Shown here: piece after piece, positions 60,621 through 64,000 of the stretch
Layout: each line of letters begins with the position of its first letter
Numbering within the stretch: position 1 is the first letter of the stretch
From: Nymphaea colorata
Taxonomy: Eukaryota; Streptophyta; Magnoliopsida; Nymphaeales; Nymphaeaceae
Length of the DNA stretch: 64,000 nucleotides
Assembly: GCF_008831285.2 (NCBI RefSeq)
Contig: NC_045139.1
Coordinates: 32,585,706 to 32,649,705, forward strand
Reading direction: 5' to 3'
Program-made: the position numbers and the translations under genes
Notes under the pieces: generated by a model
Told to the model about the DNA's origin: nothing
Databases searched by the model: none
Seen by the model: the letters and a program-made list of their open reading frames with translations, nothing else

Positions 60621-63401
60621 ATGGCGTCCTACTCCCCTCTCAGGCCTTTGCCGGAAGAAGGAAGGCGGGAGATCGAGGAGACGGCCGGCCCTGCCTCCGC
60701 GCCGGCCACATCCCCTTCCTCCGCCGCTCGAGAACGCCTCGCGTCGCTCGACGTCTTCCGTGGCCTCACCGTTGCTGTACATCTCTCTCTCTCTCTCTCT
60801 CTCCCCTCTCTCTTTCTCTCACGTGGCAGAGGAATTGGCAATTGCACCATGGAAGCCAAGAAAAATCCATTGATGTGACTTATTTTTACGTGTTTCCTTC
60901 TATTTTAGTTTGGTTGGTACTTTATAGATATGTGAGAGAGAAAATTGCAGCTTCTCGGATCGCAGCTCTCCTCTGAATCTCTGATTGATCTTACTAATAT
61001 ACTTTCGTCCTCAATCTGCCACCATTTTTCTTAGGTCTATTTAACTTAAATTGATCATTGTGTAACTTATTTCTGATACATTAATCGGTTATTCAACTGG
61101 ATTCTGGGCCACAATCCACTTTTAGGGGATTCGTGAAAATCATGCATAGGAGCTTGTATGGTCCATTAGAGCTCTTGTCCCCAAACCCATTTACGCTCAA
61201 CACCAAGTAGAGTTTGATACTATTTGGTACTGGGGCTAATATTTGTTTCTGAATGGTGTCATGCCAAGATCACATTTCCAAATGCTGCTAGTTCCATTAT
61301 TTCTTTTTTCTTGTTTATAGTGTATTCTGTTCATCGGTATTTTCCCACACTAATGGTGCAACTTTATGTGGGTTTCAGCTTATGATATTTGTTGATGATG
61401 CTGGTGCGGTACTCCCATCTATTGCTCATTCTCCATGGAATGGTGTACGATTGGCAGATTTTGTGATGCCTTTCTTCCTCTTCATAGTTGGTGTTTCTCT
61501 TGCGCTTGTCTATAAGGTAGAACTGGATACCTTGCAACCTTCGTCTACTTTCTCGTCTGTAAGTTGCATCGTCGTGTCACCTTGTTGGTTTTCCAAGGAG
61601 ACAAATGGGATAGGTGATTTCTAAAGGCCAGTAGAGTTGGGTTGATTTACTGTTCCGGTCTGACATGGTTCTGGATTTGATTTATTTGATCCAGACAGCG
61701 GAATGCATGTGAACGCATTCCAAGTCTGTCAAATCCAGCATTCTAGTGCTGAAGAATGGATGCTTGGGTCCTTGCAGAACAATGTAACATACTATCCCCT
61801 TATCCCCTCTTCACCATATGTGTTTCCCTCAGAAACTGTGACTTTAATCATGGATCATGTGTGTTCAATTCCAAGGGTAGTTGGTTGATCAGATATTAAT
61901 AGGCGACACTTTCATGCTTAAATGGTTAAGCTAAGAAGCACAAGTTGATCTATGTAATCTTACATATTGAGCAAGCAAACTTGGCTAGAGAATATTAACA
62001 TATTTGAATTATGAGGCACCTTAAGAACCTTCTGGACCTAATGCATTTTGCAGGATATAATTTTATACAAATGTAAATGTAAATATAAACACACACATGT
62101 GAGGGGAGACTCAGTTCCTGACAGCTCCAAGTCAGACAACCAGAACAAATTTCTTTCTCTCTCTCTTTTCAATAAATTATCAACAATGAGCAGTTAATAG
62201 AGAAAGAGGGAGATAGAGGAAGTTGTTCTAGTTGTCCCAACGTTGGATTGTCATTATTTATTCTCTCTATATACGAGCATATATTCAAGTGTTTATGTAT
62301 CATTGATGTATTCAATATTATAGTGGCTTCCAACGCGTTCTCTTGTTGTTCAGAAGAGAAAACTTGTATGCAGTCATTTTATTGCTAGGCCTCTAGGTGT
62401 TTGATGTAGAATAAATGTTTAAATTTGAAGGAAAAGCTACGTATGCAGTCATTTTTATTGCTAAGCCTCTGGGTATTGATGTAGAATTTACAAATGCTGA
62501 TTAATAAAATAACAATGAACAGATGATCTCAATAAGCATGTGCATGCCTGTATATAACAGTAATAGGTGGCTCTTTGAGTGATGAGAAGGAGGTCGAGTT
62601 TGTCTTCAATTGAAAAAAAATAAAAAACAGCAGATACAAGTTACATGTTTCTGGCATTATGTTTTTGCCTTTCAAATATGCAGAGAATATCCAATCCACA
62701 CATTGCAACCTGTAAGGCAACTTTGAGATCAGCAAAGCTCTTCTTTATTGGCATCTTTCTCCAAGGTAATAATTTAAAAAGTTTAAACATAGCATGTATC
62801 AGTATTCTGTCGCGTTGTTTATCATTGTTTTGGGACATCTGTTATGTCTTATTCACTTTTTAGATATGTTATGTAAATTTTCAACTTTTAGTTATTTATC
62901 TCTGTTACTATCTTTCACAGTGAGAAATTTACTGCCCATAATTGAGCAACTGAAAAATGATTTGCTGCTGATTTAATGGGAACTCTGTCTGAGATGTTAA
63001 TGAACGGCACAATTATGGTCAGATGTGAAATTTTGTATTTGTTTCAATGGAATTTATACCACAATGCCTTTAAATTTGGCCCATCAGAAGAGGAAAAATG
63101 GACACTGAAAACCTAAAGAAAGTGAAATCTTACTTGTTTTCTGCTTGATGTTGCAAAAACATTATTCTGAGATATTGTCAGCAATTTTGCTGATACATCT
63201 GTTGATGGGATTTCTTTGACATGGTTTTGTTTCAAACTTCAACAACGTTCTGGTTAAAGCCTATAAAAATCATTTCATTATCCATTATGATGAAGGAATG
63301 CACTCACATTTAGTTGAGTTTCAGGTGGTTATTTCCATGGAGTAAATAATTTGACATTTGGTGTTGATATTGAGAAGATTCGTTGGCTAGGTATTCTTCA
63401 G
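60621..63401 (+). CDS. HGSNAT-like membrane acetyltransferase, 5' part only (cut by window edge)
   Basis: Four exons seen: 60621-60776, 61379-61516, 62684-62765, 63325-63401, all GT-AG with phases 0, 0, 1, 0, giving the first 151 residues. After an Ala/Ser/Pro-rich cytosolic start, the family signature SLDVFRGLTVA (42-52) leads into LMIFVDDAGAVLPSI, HSPWNGVRLADFVMPFFLFI and VGVSLALVYK, then LFFIGIFLQGGYFHGVNNLT and IEKIRWLGILQ. This is the YeiB/heparan-alpha-glucosaminide N-acetyltransferase-type fold of plants; animal members acetylate heparan sulfate glucosamine in lysosomes, but the plant substrate is unknown. The next exon (expected to begin with an RIA-like segment) is not found before 64000, so the gene continues to the right. 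A CT microsatellite starts just after the first donor. Confidence 0.9.
60781..60821. repeat. (CT)n microsatellite at the start of HGSNAT-like intron 1
   Basis: An interrupted CT run starts four bases after the exon 1 donor site. Length changes here would lie within the region recognised by the U1 snRNP or just beside it. Confidence 0.85.
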
Positions 63402-64000
63402 GTATAAATGTTTTCTGCTAATTCTTTCATTTTAGGCAAGGCCATTAAATTGCATTATTCCACAGGTATACTTTAATTCGTATGGTGGGTTTTTGCTGTG
63501 TTGCAACCTTACTAGGAGGATCATGCACTTTTTGTTGTTTTTTTTCCCATGAATTGTATATTCTCTTCATTGGTGCAGATCTGACAAGGGTAGACCATCA
63601 GAAAGTACATTTATACTCAGCACAGGATGCATGTAGTTTGTAATGCGATCTTTCGAACTTACAAACTCAACCTTTGATGTCAGTCACTCCTGGAGGCGGT
63701 TCCATGTGGTCTTCCTCCTCAAATTTCCATGGAATACTTTAATGACACCCTGCGGCTATAGTTCCAATAGTTGATACTTGCGGCCTCCTCAAGCACCTCT
63801 AGCTGTTTAGTAACTTTAGTTAGACAACCTTTCAGACGTTCTGGCAGAAAAGATCTTCCAGTACCAAAAGATCTCCCAGTAGCACTAGATGAGATATGAA
63901 TGCTTGAGTATATAGCTGCATCATGCAGCTGCCCTATATATTTTTGGCATTTGTCTCGTGAAGAACTACTCGTTAGTTTTCCAGAATGTGTTTGTTATTT
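63402..64000 (+). other. Intron 4 of the HGSNAT-like gene, cut by the window
   Basis: After the GTATAA donor no in-phase exon with family sequence appears up to the window end. The sequence is ordinary T-rich intron DNA. Confidence 0.6.

Noticed and set aside
60517..60976. Several overlapping open frames around the HGSNAT-like first exon
   Set aside because: They are shadows of the GC-rich exon and of the CT microsatellite; only the frame at 60621 continues in phase into the next family exons.

Overview
This window is nuclear DNA of a flowering plant. The genes carry many GT-AG introns, they encode plant versions of eukaryotic families, and they sit among degraded LTR retrotransposons, MITEs and long (TA)n/(GA)n microsatellites. 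I cannot place the species from the sequence alone.

Left part (1 to about 15 kb): a large imperfect inverted repeat. The left arm (1 to about 3690, plus strand) and the right arm (about 9360 to 14869, minus strand) both carry the same rearranged and inactive Ty3/gypsy-type element, with gag, protease, reverse transcriptase/RNase H, integrase, polypurine tract, LTR and a displaced pol piece. The arms flank a 5.7 kb spacer that has no intact gene. The window edge cuts the left arm. The right arm is more complete because it keeps most of the integrase. This part, up to about 16 kb, is full of exact or nearly exact local tandem duplications of about 15-50 bp.

Middle part (15-23 kb): mostly non-coding. 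It holds a weak two-exon gene candidate on the minus strand (18177-19247), microsatellites, a dispersed GATCCAA-type repeat, and a second retrotransposon remnant (a 714 bp LTR followed directly by a Met-tRNA primer-binding site).

Genic part (23.6-64 kb): five recognisable protein genes whose splice phases all close. (1) A mitochondrial MscS-like channel, MSL1-type, 6 exons, 484 aa, plus strand, with a 26-codon upstream ORF. (2) and (3) Two tandem DUF819 (YjcL-like) membrane-protein genes, each 6 exons and 449 aa with identical exon lengths, plus strand; both keep the same non-canonical GC-AG intron 5. (4) An EIPR1/TSSC1-type WD40 protein of the GARP/EARP tethering system, 13 exons, 352 aa, minus strand, tail-to-tail with the second DUF819 gene. 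(5) The first four exons of an HGSNAT-like membrane acetyltransferase, plus strand, which runs off the right edge. A decayed trace of the last EIPR1 exon lies downstream of the first DUF819 gene. This suggests that the tandem duplication unit was a DUF819 gene plus the 3' end of the neighbouring WD40 gene.

The genes do not form a pathway; they are ordinary neighbours on a plant chromosome. The most unusual structures are the inverted repeat with its micro-duplications, the duplication footprint, the conserved GC-AG intron, and two adjacent related MITEs in one intron.
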